From RHKX01 sp041393495 (lineage in GTDB: Bacteria; Actinomycetota; Thermoleophilia; Solirubrobacterales; 70-9): a DNA stretch of 64,000 bases. Made by a program: the position numbers and the translations under genes. The stretch is taken from the NCBI GenBank assembly GCA_041393495.1, contig JAWKKA010000005.1:62001-126000 (forward strand). Direction: 5' to 3'. The notes below the pieces were generated by a model. It was given only the letters and a program-made list of their open reading frames with translations. It was not told the origin of the DNA and searched no databases. Each line of letters starts with the position of its first letter. Positions within the stretch are counted from its first letter, which is position 1. Shown here piece after piece: positions 1-8,509 of this stretch.

Positions 1-1
1 C

Positions 2-475
2 CTGCGGACCGGCAAGCGCATGGCCGAAGGGGCGCGGATCATCTCGATCGCCTTTCGGGAGCCGCCGCAGAGCATGTTCCCGGCCGGCTCCGGCGTCGGC
101 GAGTACGGCCCCGACCACCTCACGTTCGACCTCGACGACTACGCGCGGCTCTCGCTCTCGTTCTACGGCAAGCGGCCGGGGCCGACGATGACCCTCGAGA
201 AGACCTCGATGCAGTACTCGCGGACCGAGGCGGACGGCGGCGGCGGCTCGCTCGAGGCCTACGAGCGGCTGATCCGTGACGCGATGGCCGGCGATCACAC
301 GCTGTTCACGACCGCCGACGGCATCGAGCGGCTCTGGGAGATCTCGGCGCCGCTGCTCGCCGACCCGCCGCCGGTCGAGCCCTACTTCTCGCACTCCTGG
401 GGCCCGCGCTCGCTGAACGACCTGATCGCGCCGGACGCCTGGCGGCTGCCGTTCGCCCGCCGCTGGCGCGGCTGA
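2..475 (+). CDS. zwf: Glucose-6-phosphate dehydrogenase, C-terminal part (cut by window start)
   Basis: About 157 C-terminal residues of the enzyme that oxidises glucose-6-phosphate to 6-phosphogluconolactone with NAD(P)+, the entry step of the cytosolic oxidative pentose phosphate pathway. The reading frame is open back to base 2, giving LRTGKR before the first internal Met at 20, a typical stretch of the family. Further family signatures are FREPP, the AYERLIRDAMAGD block, TLFT.ADGIERLWE and the terminal HSWGP. The start and the NADP-binding domain lie outside the window. About 140 bases without a clear gene separate it from the convergent oxidoreductase. The family call is firm; coenzyme preference cannot be read from this part. 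Confidence 0.93.
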   Translation: MRTGKRMAEGARIISIAFREPPQSMFPAGSGVGEYGPDHLTFDLDDYARLSLSFYGKRPGPTMTLEKTSMQYSRTEADGGGGSLEAYERLIRDAMAGDHTLFTTADGIERLWEISAPLLADPPPVEPYFSHSWGPRSLNDLIAPDAWRLPFARRWRG

Positions 476-618
476 CGCGAGGCCGCTCACCGGGCCCGGC
501 GGCTGCTTCGCGCCGGGGTCGGCTGCGCCGGCATCTCGGCGCGAGTCACCCCAGCACGCTCGATCCCGGCCGAGAACGAGGCCATCGCGTCCTGCGTGGC
601 CACGCGATTGGTGCCGGC

Positions 619-1938
619 TCAGCGCTCGTGGAAGCGGTCCTCGAGGCCGAGGTAGCCGCGCAGCGCAACCGAGACCCCGAACCGGACCGGCTCCGGCGGC
701 CACGGGACGACCCGCCGGTTGACGAAGAAGTGGTCGGTCAGCTCCGTCTCGCGCCCGAGGACGAGATCGCGGATCGTCTGGCCGTTCAGGTGGGTCATCG
801 AGACGCCGTGGCCGATGCAGCCGACCGAATAGACGGCGCGCTCGTCGCCGATGTGGCCGATCGCCGGGGTCAGGTCGGTCGTCACCGAGAACGGGCCGCC
901 CCAGCGGTGGGTGGCGCGGACGCCGGCCAGCGACGGGAAGAGCTCGCGAACGTGCGCCTCCAGATGCGCCCAGGCAGCCGGGCTCGAGTCGCGGTCCATG
1001 CTCCGCCCGAAGCCGAGGCCGACCGGCCCGCCCCCCATCAGCAGGCGATCGTCGGGGGTGAGCCGGTAGTAGTGGATCAGGTTGCGGGCGTCCTCGACGC
1101 CCTCGCGGCCGCGCCAGCCGATCGGCTCGAGCTGCGCCTCGGTGAGCGGCTCGGTGGCGATCACGTAGGTCCAGGCGGGAATCTGCCTGCGCCGCACCGG
1201 CGCGAGCAGGTGCGAGTAGGCGTTCGTGGCGAGGACGAGCCGCTCGGCATCGACCGACCCGTTCGGGGTTCCCAGCCGGAAGCGGGCGCCGCGCTCGATC
1301 GACTCCACCGGGGTCTGCTCGTGGACGATCGCGCCGCGCCCGATCGCGACGCGCTTCATCTCGCGGACCAGCTTCAGCGGGTTGACGAGTGCCGTCCGCG
1401 GCTCCCACCAGGCGCCGATGTAGCTGTCGGAGCGAACCCGCTCGCGGGCGGCGTCGCGGTCCAGCCACTCGATCCCGTCGATGCCGAGCGAGTGGGCGAG
1501 CTCGACCTCGCGGCGGATCCGCCGCTCGTAGGCCGGCGTCGTCGCCATCCGTAGAAAGCCGGGCAGGACGTAGTCGCAGTCGAGCCCCTCCGTGGCGACG
1601 AGCTCGCCGACCGTGTCGACGGCCCGCTCCATGTAGCGGTGCGCGGCGAGCGCCCGCTCTCGCCCCTTCAGCTTGACGAGCACGTCGAGGCCGAGGCCGA
1701 CGACGGTCATCGCGAACGAGCCGTTGCGGCCGCTGGCGCCGTAGCCGACGACCTCGCTCTCGAGCACGACCACCTTCAGCGATGGATCGGCCCCGAGCAG
1801 GTAGTAGGCGGTCGCCATCGCGGTGAAGCCGCCGCCGACGATCGCGACGTCCGCGGTCGCCGGCCCGGTCAGCGGCGGGCTCGGCTCATAGGCTCCGTAG
1901 GTGGCGTGCCAGAGTCCCTTGTCGGAGTAGTCGATCAC
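619..1938 (-). CDS. FAD-dependent oxidoreductase of the DAO family (amine/amino-acid oxidase type)
   Basis: 439 residues with a GTG start. It is a flavoprotein of the D-amino-acid oxidase superfamily, which oxidises amines or amino acids with O2 or another acceptor; the layout resembles gamma-glutamylputrescine oxidase (PuuB) relatives. Near residues 31-48 VAIVGGGFTAMATAYYLL is the dinucleotide-binding GxGxxG fold. GASGRNGSF follows near 68, as in PuuB-like proteins. A C-terminal GCIGHGVSMTHLNGQTI block supplies the second FAD contact. There is no signal peptide, so it is cytosolic. A TAGTGT -10-like hexamer lies just upstream. It is not clearly in an operon. The substrate is unknown. Confidence 0.82.
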   Translation of the reverse strand: MIDYSDKGLWHATYGAYEPSPPLTGPATADVAIVGGGFTAMATAYYLLGADPSLKVVVLESEVVGYGASGRNGSFAMTVVGLGLDVLVKLKGRERALAAHRYMERAVDTVGELVATEGLDCDYVLPGFLRMATTPAYERRIRREVELAHSLGIDGIEWLDRDAARERVRSDSYIGAWWEPRTALVNPLKLVREMKRVAIGRGAIVHEQTPVESIERGARFRLGTPNGSVDAERLVLATNAYSHLLAPVRRRQIPAWTYVIATEPLTEAQLEPIGWRGREGVEDARNLIHYYRLTPDDRLLMGGGPVGLGFGRSMDRDSSPAAWAHLEAHVRELFPSLAGVRATHRWGGPFSVTTDLTPAIGHIGDERAVYSVGCIGHGVSMTHLNGQTIRDLVLGRETELTDHFFVNRRVVPWPPEPVRFGVSVALRGYLGLEDRFHER

Positions 1939-2119
1939 GGCGGCCCGACACTACGGGATGGCGCCGGGTCGCAGATCCGTATTCGCTGCGGACGGACGAT
2001 GCGGGCCGGCGGCGCTCGCTGCCCGGTCGTGGCCGCTGCGGACGCAAGGCGCGGCGCTCGCGTGGTGACCCGGCGAGCCGGCAACCCCGCGCGACCGGCC
2101 GGCGGGCCCGGCTCGCGGC

Positions 2120-3577
2120 TCAGCCGCCTGTCACCGTCACCTCGCGGTCGATCATCGCCTTGCTGTCGCTGGTCCTGATCAGCAGCAGGCAGAAGACGAG
2201 CCCGAGCACGGCGAAGCCGGCGCCGACCAGGAACGCCTGCTGGAAGCCGGCGGTCAGGGCCGCCCCCTGCTCGGCCGGCGAGGTCGCAGTCGCGAGCCTG
2301 TCGTCGGTGGCCGAGTTGGCGATCGTCGCGAGGATTGCGAGGCCGAGCGCGCCGCCGACCTGCTGGGAGGTGTTGATCAGGCCGCTTGCGAGGCCCGACT
2401 CGTGCTCGCCGACCCCGGCGACCGCGGCGATCGTGATCGGGACGAAGGCGAGGCCGAGGCCGATCGCGGCGACCACCGACGGCCCGAGGATGTCGGCAAC
2501 ATAGCCGCCGTCGGCCGAGACCCGTGACCACCACAGCAGCGCCGCCGCGATCAGGACGAGGCCGGTCACGAGGACCGGCTTGAACCCGAACCGCGTCGCG
2601 AGCTGCGAGCTGACGGCGGCCGAGATGATGATCCCGGCCGAGAGCGGCAGGTACGAGAGCCCGGCCTTGATCGCGCCGTAGCCGAGGACCTGCTGCATGT
2701 AGAGCGAGGCGAAGAAGAACATCGAGAACAGGCCGGCGCCGACGAGCAGCCCGACGACGTTCGCCCCGGTCAGGGTCGGCAGCCGGAAGATCCGGAACGG
2801 GACGAGCGGCGCGGACGAGCGTTGCTCGATGGCGACGAACGCGGCGATCAGGGCCAGCGCGATCGCGGCGAGGACGATCGTCTCCGTCGACCCCCAGCCC
2901 GCCTTCTCGGTGTTGACGATCGCGTAGACGAGCAGCGACAGCCCCGCGGTGATCGTCACCGCGCCGGGGATGTCGAACGAGCGGCTCTCGGGCTCGGAGC
3001 GGCTCTCGGCGATGAGCCGCGGCGCGAGCAGCGCGGCGACGATTCCGATCGGGACGTTCACCCAGAGCACCCACTCCCAGCCCAGCCCCTCGGTGAGGAC
3101 GCCGCCGAGCAGGACGCCGACCGCGCCGCCCGATCCCGCGACCGCGCCCCAGGCGCCGAGGGCCTTGTTGCGCTCGGCGCCCTCCCGGAAGGTGACGGTG
3201 ATGATCGAGAGCGCCGCCGGCGAGACGATCGCGGCGCCGAGGCCCTGGACGGCCCGCGCGATCACGAGCTGGACGTCGCTCTGCGCAAAGCCGCCGGCGA
3301 GCGACGCGAGCGCGAACAGGACGAGGCCGGCCATGAACACCCGGCGGCGGCCGAGGAGGTCGGCGAGGCGGCCGCCGAGCAGCAGGAAGCCGCCGAACGT
3401 GAGCACATAGGCGTTGACGACCCAGGAGAGGTCGTCCTGGGAGAAATCGAGGGCGCTGCCGATCGACGGCAGCGCGATGTTGACGATCGAGGCGTCGAGG
3501 ACGACCATGAACTGGGCGATGCAGAGCAAGGCCAGGGCCTTCCAGCGGCGCGCCTCGTAATCGGCCCGGCCGGTCAT
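2120..3577 (-). CDS. MFS drug:H+ antiporter, DHA2 (14-TM) family
   Basis: 485 residues of an inner-membrane proton-driven exporter of the EmrB/QacA type. TM1 carries the family signature MVVLDASIVNIALPSIG, the loop 2/3 motif A is GGRLADLLGRRRVF, and motif C is a Gly-rich GSGGAVGVLLGGVLTEGLGW stretch. The length and hydrophobic segments fit 14 helices. Its ATG lies one base after the stop of the upstream MMPL gene, so the two are probably cotranscribed with MMPL first. The substrate is unknown; lipids or lipophilic drugs are plausible given the partner. Confidence 0.88.
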   Translation of the reverse strand: MTGRADYEARRWKALALLCIAQFMVVLDASIVNIALPSIGSALDFSQDDLSWVVNAYVLTFGGFLLLGGRLADLLGRRRVFMAGLVLFALASLAGGFAQSDVQLVIARAVQGLGAAIVSPAALSIITVTFREGAERNKALGAWGAVAGSGGAVGVLLGGVLTEGLGWEWVLWVNVPIGIVAALLAPRLIAESRSEPESRSFDIPGAVTITAGLSLLVYAIVNTEKAGWGSTETIVLAAIALALIAAFVAIEQRSSAPLVPFRIFRLPTLTGANVVGLLVGAGLFSMFFFASLYMQQVLGYGAIKAGLSYLPLSAGIIISAAVSSQLATRFGFKPVLVTGLVLIAAALLWWSRVSADGGYVADILGPSVVAAIGLGLAFVPITIAAVAGVGEHESGLASGLINTSQQVGGALGLAILATIANSATDDRLATATSPAEQGAALTAGFQQAFLVGAGFAVLGLVFCLLLIRTSDSKAMIDREVTVTGG

Positions 3578-3578
3578 C

Positions 3579-5762
3579 TCAGTCCTCGGCGGTGGCGGCC
3601 GCGGGCTCGGCGGTCGCCGCCGGGCGCCTGTCCGGCGCCGCGTCGACGTGGAGCCGCGGCAGGATCCGGTCGAGCCAGCCCGGCAGCCACCAGGCGCGGC
3701 GACCGAGCAACGCCATGATCGCCGGGACGAGGACGCTGCGGATCAGGAACGCGTCGATCGCGATCGCCGCGGCGAGGGCGACCCCGAACAGCTTGATCGT
3801 CATGTTGCCGCCGAGCGCGAACGAGGCGAAGACGCAGATCATGATCGTCGCCGCCGCCGTGATCACCCGGCCGGTCGAGGCGAGGCCGTGCACGACTGCC
3901 TCGGAGGCATCCCGGCGTCGCTCCCATTCCTCGTGGACGCGCGACATCAGGAACACCTCGTAGTCCATCGAGAGGCCGAAGATGATCGCGAACACCATCA
4001 CCGGCAGAAACGACTCGATCGGGGCGGTCGCGTCGAGTCCGATCAGGCCCCCCAGCCAGCCCCACTGGAAGATCGCGACGACGACGCCGAACGAGGCGCC
4101 GATCGTGAGCACGTTCATCAGCACGGCCTTCAACGGCACCAGCAGCGAGCGGAACGCGACCATCAGCAGCAGCGCCGAGAGCAGGATCACGATCCCGAAG
4201 AAGAGGGGCAGCTTGCCGGAGATGTAGGTGGCGAAGTCGTCGTAGATCGCGGTCGTGCCGCCGACGTGGGCGACGATCCCGAGCTGCTGCTCGAACGGCG
4301 GCAGGACGTCGCCGCGGAGCTGCTTGACGAGGTCGCTGGTCGCGTTCTCCTGCGGCGAGGTAGCCGGGAAGACCTGCAGGATCGCGGTGTCGCCGGCCTC
4401 GTTGACGACCGCAGGGGCGACGCCGGCGACCCCGGGCGTCGCCGCCAACGCGTTGCCGAGCGGCCCCAGCTCCCGCATCGTCGCCGCCGGCGAGGTTCCG
4501 TTCGGGGCATCGACGACGACCTGCAGCGGGCCGTTGAAGCCGGGCCCGAAGCCCTCGGCGAGCAGATCGTAGGCCTTGCGGGTGCTCGAGTCAGCCGGGT
4601 CGGTGCCGGCGTCGGCCGAGCCGAGGTCGATCGAGAGGACCGGGATCGCGAGCACCAGCAAGAGCCCCGCGGAAGCGATCGCGGCGGTCCACGGGCGGCG
4701 CTGGACCAGCCGGCTCCAGCGACTCCAGCGCGAGCTCTCCGCCCGGGACGGCTGCGGCTTGCGGATCCGCAGACGGTCGATCCGGGTGCCGACCTTGCTG
4801 AGGATCGCCGGCAGCAGGGTCAACGCCGCCAGCATCGTCAACAGCACGGCGAGCGATGCCGCCAATGCCGGCGCGTGCAGGAAGCCGACGCCGATCGCGA
4901 ACAGGCCGAGCATCGCGATCACGACGGTGACGCCGGCGAACAGGACCGCGCGGCCGGCGGTGTCCATCGCCTCGATCACCGCCGCGCGGACCTCGAGCCC
5001 ATCGGCGAGCCCCTGACGGAAGCGGGTGACGACGAAGAGGGCGTAATCGATCCCGACGCCGAGGCCGATCATGCTCGCGAGCGCCGGCGCGAAGTCGGCG
5101 GTGTCGATGATGTGGGTGCCGAGCGTGATCAGGCTGAGCGCGGTGCCGAGCGCGACGATCGCGGTGACGATCGGCATCGCCATGGCGACGACCGAGCCGA
5201 ACGTGATCAACAGGACGACGATCGCCGCGAGCAGGCCGATCATCTCGCTGCCGCCCTCCTCCTGCTGCTCGACGATGCGGACCGGCTCGCCCCCCGCCTC
5301 TACCTGCAGGCCGTCGCCGCCCGCCTCGTTGGCCGTGTCGGCGATCTTCTTCAACGACGAGACCGGCAGCTCGAAGCCGGCGTCGTCGAGCGTCACCGTC
5401 GCGAAGCCGATCGTCCCGCTTGCGGAGATCGAGCCGTGCTGCGCGGACGGCGGCGCGACCGAGACGACGTGGTCGAGACCGCGGAGCTGGTCGACGAGAT
5501 CCGCGATCCGCGACTTCGCTACCGCCTGCTCGAGCCCGGCGTCGTCGGCGAAGACGACCTGGATCTGGTCGCCCGACTGCTTCGGGAAGCGATCCTCGAG
5601 CAGGTTCAGCGCCTTCGTCGAGTCCGAGTCGGGGAGCTGGAAGTTGGTCGCGAACTTCTCCCCGGCCGAGCCCGCGGCGGCGCCGACGAGCACGAGCGCG
5701 ACGACCCAGCCGAGGACGGTCAGCCGGCGGTGGCGGATACAGAAGGCTGCGAGCTTGCGCAA
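3579..5762 (-). CDS. MMPL/RND-family membrane transporter
   Basis: About 727 residues if translation starts at TTG 5762, which follows an AGGGGGG ribosome-binding run. A longer ATG frame exists upstream, but its N-terminal part is Arg/Pro-rich non-coding-like sequence. RND architecture: TM1, a periplasmic domain, six helices, and the pattern repeated. Proton-relay signatures are present twice, MIGLGVGIDYALFVVTRFRQ and FGLSMDYEVFLMSRVHEEW, as in YdfJ/MmpL proteins that export lipids or hydrophobic compounds by proton motive force. It precedes the DHA2 exporter by one base. The C-terminus is Ala/Pro-rich and disordered. The substrate is unknown. Confidence 0.85.
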   Translation of the reverse strand: MRKLAAFCIRHRRLTVLGWVVALVLVGAAAGSAGEKFATNFQLPDSDSTKALNLLEDRFPKQSGDQIQVVFADDAGLEQAVAKSRIADLVDQLRGLDHVVSVAPPSAQHGSISASGTIGFATVTLDDAGFELPVSSLKKIADTANEAGGDGLQVEAGGEPVRIVEQQEEGGSEMIGLLAAIVVLLITFGSVVAMAMPIVTAIVALGTALSLITLGTHIIDTADFAPALASMIGLGVGIDYALFVVTRFRQGLADGLEVRAAVIEAMDTAGRAVLFAGVTVVIAMLGLFAIGVGFLHAPALAASLAVLLTMLAALTLLPAILSKVGTRIDRLRIRKPQPSRAESSRWSRWSRLVQRRPWTAAIASAGLLLVLAIPVLSIDLGSADAGTDPADSSTRKAYDLLAEGFGPGFNGPLQVVVDAPNGTSPAATMRELGPLGNALAATPGVAGVAPAVVNEAGDTAILQVFPATSPQENATSDLVKQLRGDVLPPFEQQLGIVAHVGGTTAIYDDFATYISGKLPLFFGIVILLSALLLMVAFRSLLVPLKAVLMNVLTIGASFGVVVAIFQWGWLGGLIGLDATAPIESFLPVMVFAIIFGLSMDYEVFLMSRVHEEWERRRDASEAVVHGLASTGRVITAAATIMICVFASFALGGNMTIKLFGVALAAAIAIDAFLIRSVLVPAIMALLGRRAWWLPGWLDRILPRLHVDAAPDRRPAATAEPAAATAED

Positions 5763-5871
5763 GGGCGTGAACCCCCCTGAAGGTTCAACATCGTTCGGTC
5801 GCGGATGCGGAGAAGGGCGGCCCGCATGATGCACGATCGGGTCGGTGCTCGCATTCCGATCCGTTGCCGGT

Positions 5872-5892
5872 CCGATCAGCCACGCTGATCGG
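5872..5892. promoter_or_regulatory. Perfect 21-bp palindrome, candidate operator between divergent genes
   Basis: CCGATCAGC, three central bases CAC, then the exact reverse complement GCTGATCGG. It lies in the roughly 200-bp region between the divergent MMPL gene and the secreted PHP hydrolase. A TGCTAGGTT extended -10-like element follows at 5928-5936, toward the hydrolase. The symmetry and position fit a regulator-binding site; no adjacent regulator gene is visible. Confidence 0.45.
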
Positions 5893-5968
5893 GCGATCCG
5901 CCGACCGGCGGCCGGCCCGGGTCCCGCTGCTAGGTTGGCACCGACCCCGGCGCCGGATGGAGACACGG

Positions 5969-7963
5969 ATGCGACGAACGAGGATCGGGTGTGCGCTGCT
6001 GGCGGGCATCGCCGCCTGCTTGGCGGCGCCGGCGGCGGCCACCGCGACCGACTGCGGGCTGCCCGGCAGCCCCGGCGCCGCGATGAGCCCGGTCCTCGAG
6101 GTCGAGGGCGACATCGCGGCATCGCGCACCGGCGGCTATCTGCAGATCCCGTTCGCGGTCCCCTCCGGCACGACCGGAATCCAGGTCCGTTACTCCTACG
6201 ACCAGGCCGACGGCAGCTGCAGCGGCCCCAACACCCTCGACATGGGCGTCTACGGACCGAAGGCGGACCCGGCCTCGCCGGTCTTCGAGCAGTCCGACCG
6301 GCGCGGCTGGAGCGGCAGCGCCGTCAAGAACATGGCGATCGCCGAGAACGGCTTCAGCCCGGAGCCGACCTACCTCGCCGACCGCAAGGCGTTCGTCAAC
6401 GGGTACACGACCCGCGCCTACGAGCCCGGTCCGATCGACGCCGGCACCTGGGCGGTCGAGCTCGGGATCGCCTACATCGATCCCGCCGACAGCGACGGCA
6501 TCCACTACCGCCTGGAGGTGCTGACGAGCACCGATCCGGCCTGGAGCGACGACCCCTACGTGCCCTCGGGCCCACCGGCTGCGGCGGCCGGCTCGACGCC
6601 CGGCTGGTACACCGGCGACCTCCACGTCCACGGTGAGATGGAGCCCGGCAACGCGACGATGAGCCAGACGTTCGCCGCCGCGTTCGGCCCCGGCGGCGCC
6701 GGCCTCGACTTCATCACCCTCGTCGATCACAACAACGACGTCGCCCACGACGACATGGGGGCTCAGGCCGACCTCTATCCGGACGACCTCGTGATCCCGG
6801 GAACCGAGGTGACGACCTACCGCGGCCATTGGAACGACCAGGGCTTCGGGCCGGGCGGCTTCGCCGACTTCCGGACCGGCCCGATCTACGGCTACGCGGC
6901 CGCCGCGACGCCGCCCTACGAGGACTCCGACCTCATCGAGGCGCGCGGCCCGAAGCCGCCGAAGCGGGGCTTCGCGACGGCGCAGGCGGCGGGCGCGTGG
7001 ACGCAGATCAACCATCCCGCTTACTTCCGCGACAACCCGGCCGTCTGCCGCGGGTGCGCCTGGACCTACTCGGACGCCGAGACCGACTTCAGCAGGGTCG
7101 ACGCGATCGAGATCTCGAACTCGATCGGCGCCCTGCAGGCGAGCCTGCCGTTCACGACCGACGCGATCGACTACTACGAGCACGCCCTCGACAGCGGCGC
7201 CCACATCGCCGCCGTCGGCTCCAGCGACGCCCACAGGGCCGCCGCCGACCCGATCTCGCCGGTCGGCCAGGGCGCCACAGTCGTGCACGCGGAGGGGCTC
7301 GGCAGGGAGGCGATCATCGAAGCCGTCAAGGCCGACCACACCTATGTGAAGCCGTTCGGTACCTCCGGCCCCGACGTCACGCTGAAGGCGAAGTCCGACG
7401 CCGGCAGCAGGGGGATCATCGGCGACACGGTGGCCGGGCGGTCGGCGAGCCTGACGGCATCGGTGCGCGACGTGGCCGCGACCGGCCGGCCCGGCGCTTG
7501 GAGCCTCGCGGTCATGCGGGACGGGGTTGCAGTCGACACCGTGCCGTTCAGTGGCGACAGCGTCACCGAGCAGCTCAGGGTGCGTGACTCGGCTCGCTAC
7601 TCGCTGAAGGTGATCCGCTCGAGCGCCGGCACCGACTTCATCGAGGCCTACTCGAGCCCGATCTGGCTCACGAAGTTCAAGCTCGGCAAGCCGAAGCCGA
7701 ACCGGCGCAACGGCACCGCGATCGTTCCCGTCCGGGTCTCCGGACCCGGCTCGCTCGTCCTCGGGGGACCGTCGGTGCGGACCGTCGACGCGCGCGTCCG
7801 TAAGGCGGCGACGAAGCGCCTGAAGGTCCGGCCGAACCGGAAGCTGAAGCGGAAGCTGCGGCGCCGCGGTCGTGCTCGCACCAAGGTCGCCGTGACCTTC
7901 ACCCCGACCGGGGGCAGGGCCGCGACCGAGAAGGTCACGGTCAGGCTGGCGAGGCGCCGTTAG
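5969..7963 (+). CDS. Secreted CehA/McbA-type PHP metallohydrolase with basic C-terminal module
   Basis: 664 residues. ATG 5969 is preferred over 5957 because GGAG lies six bases before it and the protein then begins directly with a signal peptide (RRTRIGCALLAGIAACLAAP). Residues about 35-200 form a beta-rich domain. A PHP-type metal site follows: GDLHVHG near 216, LVDHNND near 252, NHPAYF near 347 and GSSDAH near 417, the usual His/Asp ligands of CehA/McbA phosphoesterases and ester hydrolases. The last 100 residues hold a Lys/Arg-rich beta module (RKAATKRLKV..KLKRKLRRRGRARTKV), probably for wall or surface retention. The substrate is unknown. Confidence 0.8.
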   Translation: MRRTRIGCALLAGIAACLAAPAAATATDCGLPGSPGAAMSPVLEVEGDIAASRTGGYLQIPFAVPSGTTGIQVRYSYDQADGSCSGPNTLDMGVYGPKADPASPVFEQSDRRGWSGSAVKNMAIAENGFSPEPTYLADRKAFVNGYTTRAYEPGPIDAGTWAVELGIAYIDPADSDGIHYRLEVLTSTDPAWSDDPYVPSGPPAAAAGSTPGWYTGDLHVHGEMEPGNATMSQTFAAAFGPGGAGLDFITLVDHNNDVAHDDMGAQADLYPDDLVIPGTEVTTYRGHWNDQGFGPGGFADFRTGPIYGYAAAATPPYEDSDLIEARGPKPPKRGFATAQAAGAWTQINHPAYFRDNPAVCRGCAWTYSDAETDFSRVDAIEISNSIGALQASLPFTTDAIDYYEHALDSGAHIAAVGSSDAHRAAADPISPVGQGATVVHAEGLGREAIIEAVKADHTYVKPFGTSGPDVTLKAKSDAGSRGIIGDTVAGRSASLTASVRDVAATGRPGAWSLAVMRDGVAVDTVPFSGDSVTEQLRVRDSARYSLKVIRSSAGTDFIEAYSSPIWLTKFKLGKPKPNRRNGTAIVPVRVSGPGSLVLGGPSVRTVDARVRKAATKRLKVRPNRKLKRKLRRRGRARTKVAVTFTPTGGRAATEKVTVRLARRR

Positions 7964-8013
7964 GCGGGCCTGCGCCGTCGTCGTAGGGCCCTCGCGAGCG
8001 CCCCTCGCGTTGG

Positions 8014-8427
8014 TCAGGCGGCGGATTCGTCGGCGATCATGAACTGGGCCGCGATCACCAGCAGATAGACGCCGGTCGAGACGAACCCGACCAGCGGCCA
8101 GGCGAAGGTGCCGTCGACGAGGGCGGCGACCAGCGCGGCGCCGCCGATCGCGGCGCCGACCGATGGCAGGTGGAACCCGCCCCAGAGCCGGACCCGGGAC
8201 TCCGACGAGGCGTTCAGCACCTCGGTCGGGCTGCCGTGGGCGAGCGCGCCGACCGCGGCGAATCCGGCGACCGCGCCGGCGAGGAACATCAACGCCTCGA
8301 GCGCCGAGGGGATCCCGTGCGAGTGGATCGTGACCGCGCCCGACGTCCACACCGTCAGCGTGTAGCCGTAGGGAGCGGCGCTCGTCGCGACCACCGCCTG
8401 CAGGTGGGTGCGGTAGCGGTCCTCCAT
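8014..8427 (-). CDS. Small four-helix membrane protein, unknown function
   Basis: 137 residues starting at MEDRYRTHLQ; a longer frame to 8502 adds 25 unconvincing residues. Four hydrophobic segments are visible (roughly 20-35, 45-65, 88-105 and 112-132), with a soluble SSESRVR linker in the middle. The C-terminus is short and acidic. I recognise no family motif. It is divergent from the sensor kinase that begins 82 bases away, so the two may share a regulatory region. Probably an inner-membrane protein. Confidence 0.6.
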   Translation of the reverse strand: MEDRYRTHLQAVVATSAAPYGYTLTVWTSGAVTIHSHGIPSALEALMFLAGAVAGFAAVGALAHGSPTEVLNASSESRVRLWGGFHLPSVGAAIGGAALVAALVDGTFAWPLVGFVSTGVYLLVIAAQFMIADESAA

Positions 8428-8509
8428 CGCCGGCGATTCTGCCAACGGCGCCGGCGATCTGCCGCGACTGCCGTAACCCGCGCCGCCTTCGGGTGTCCTC
8501 AACCTGCAC

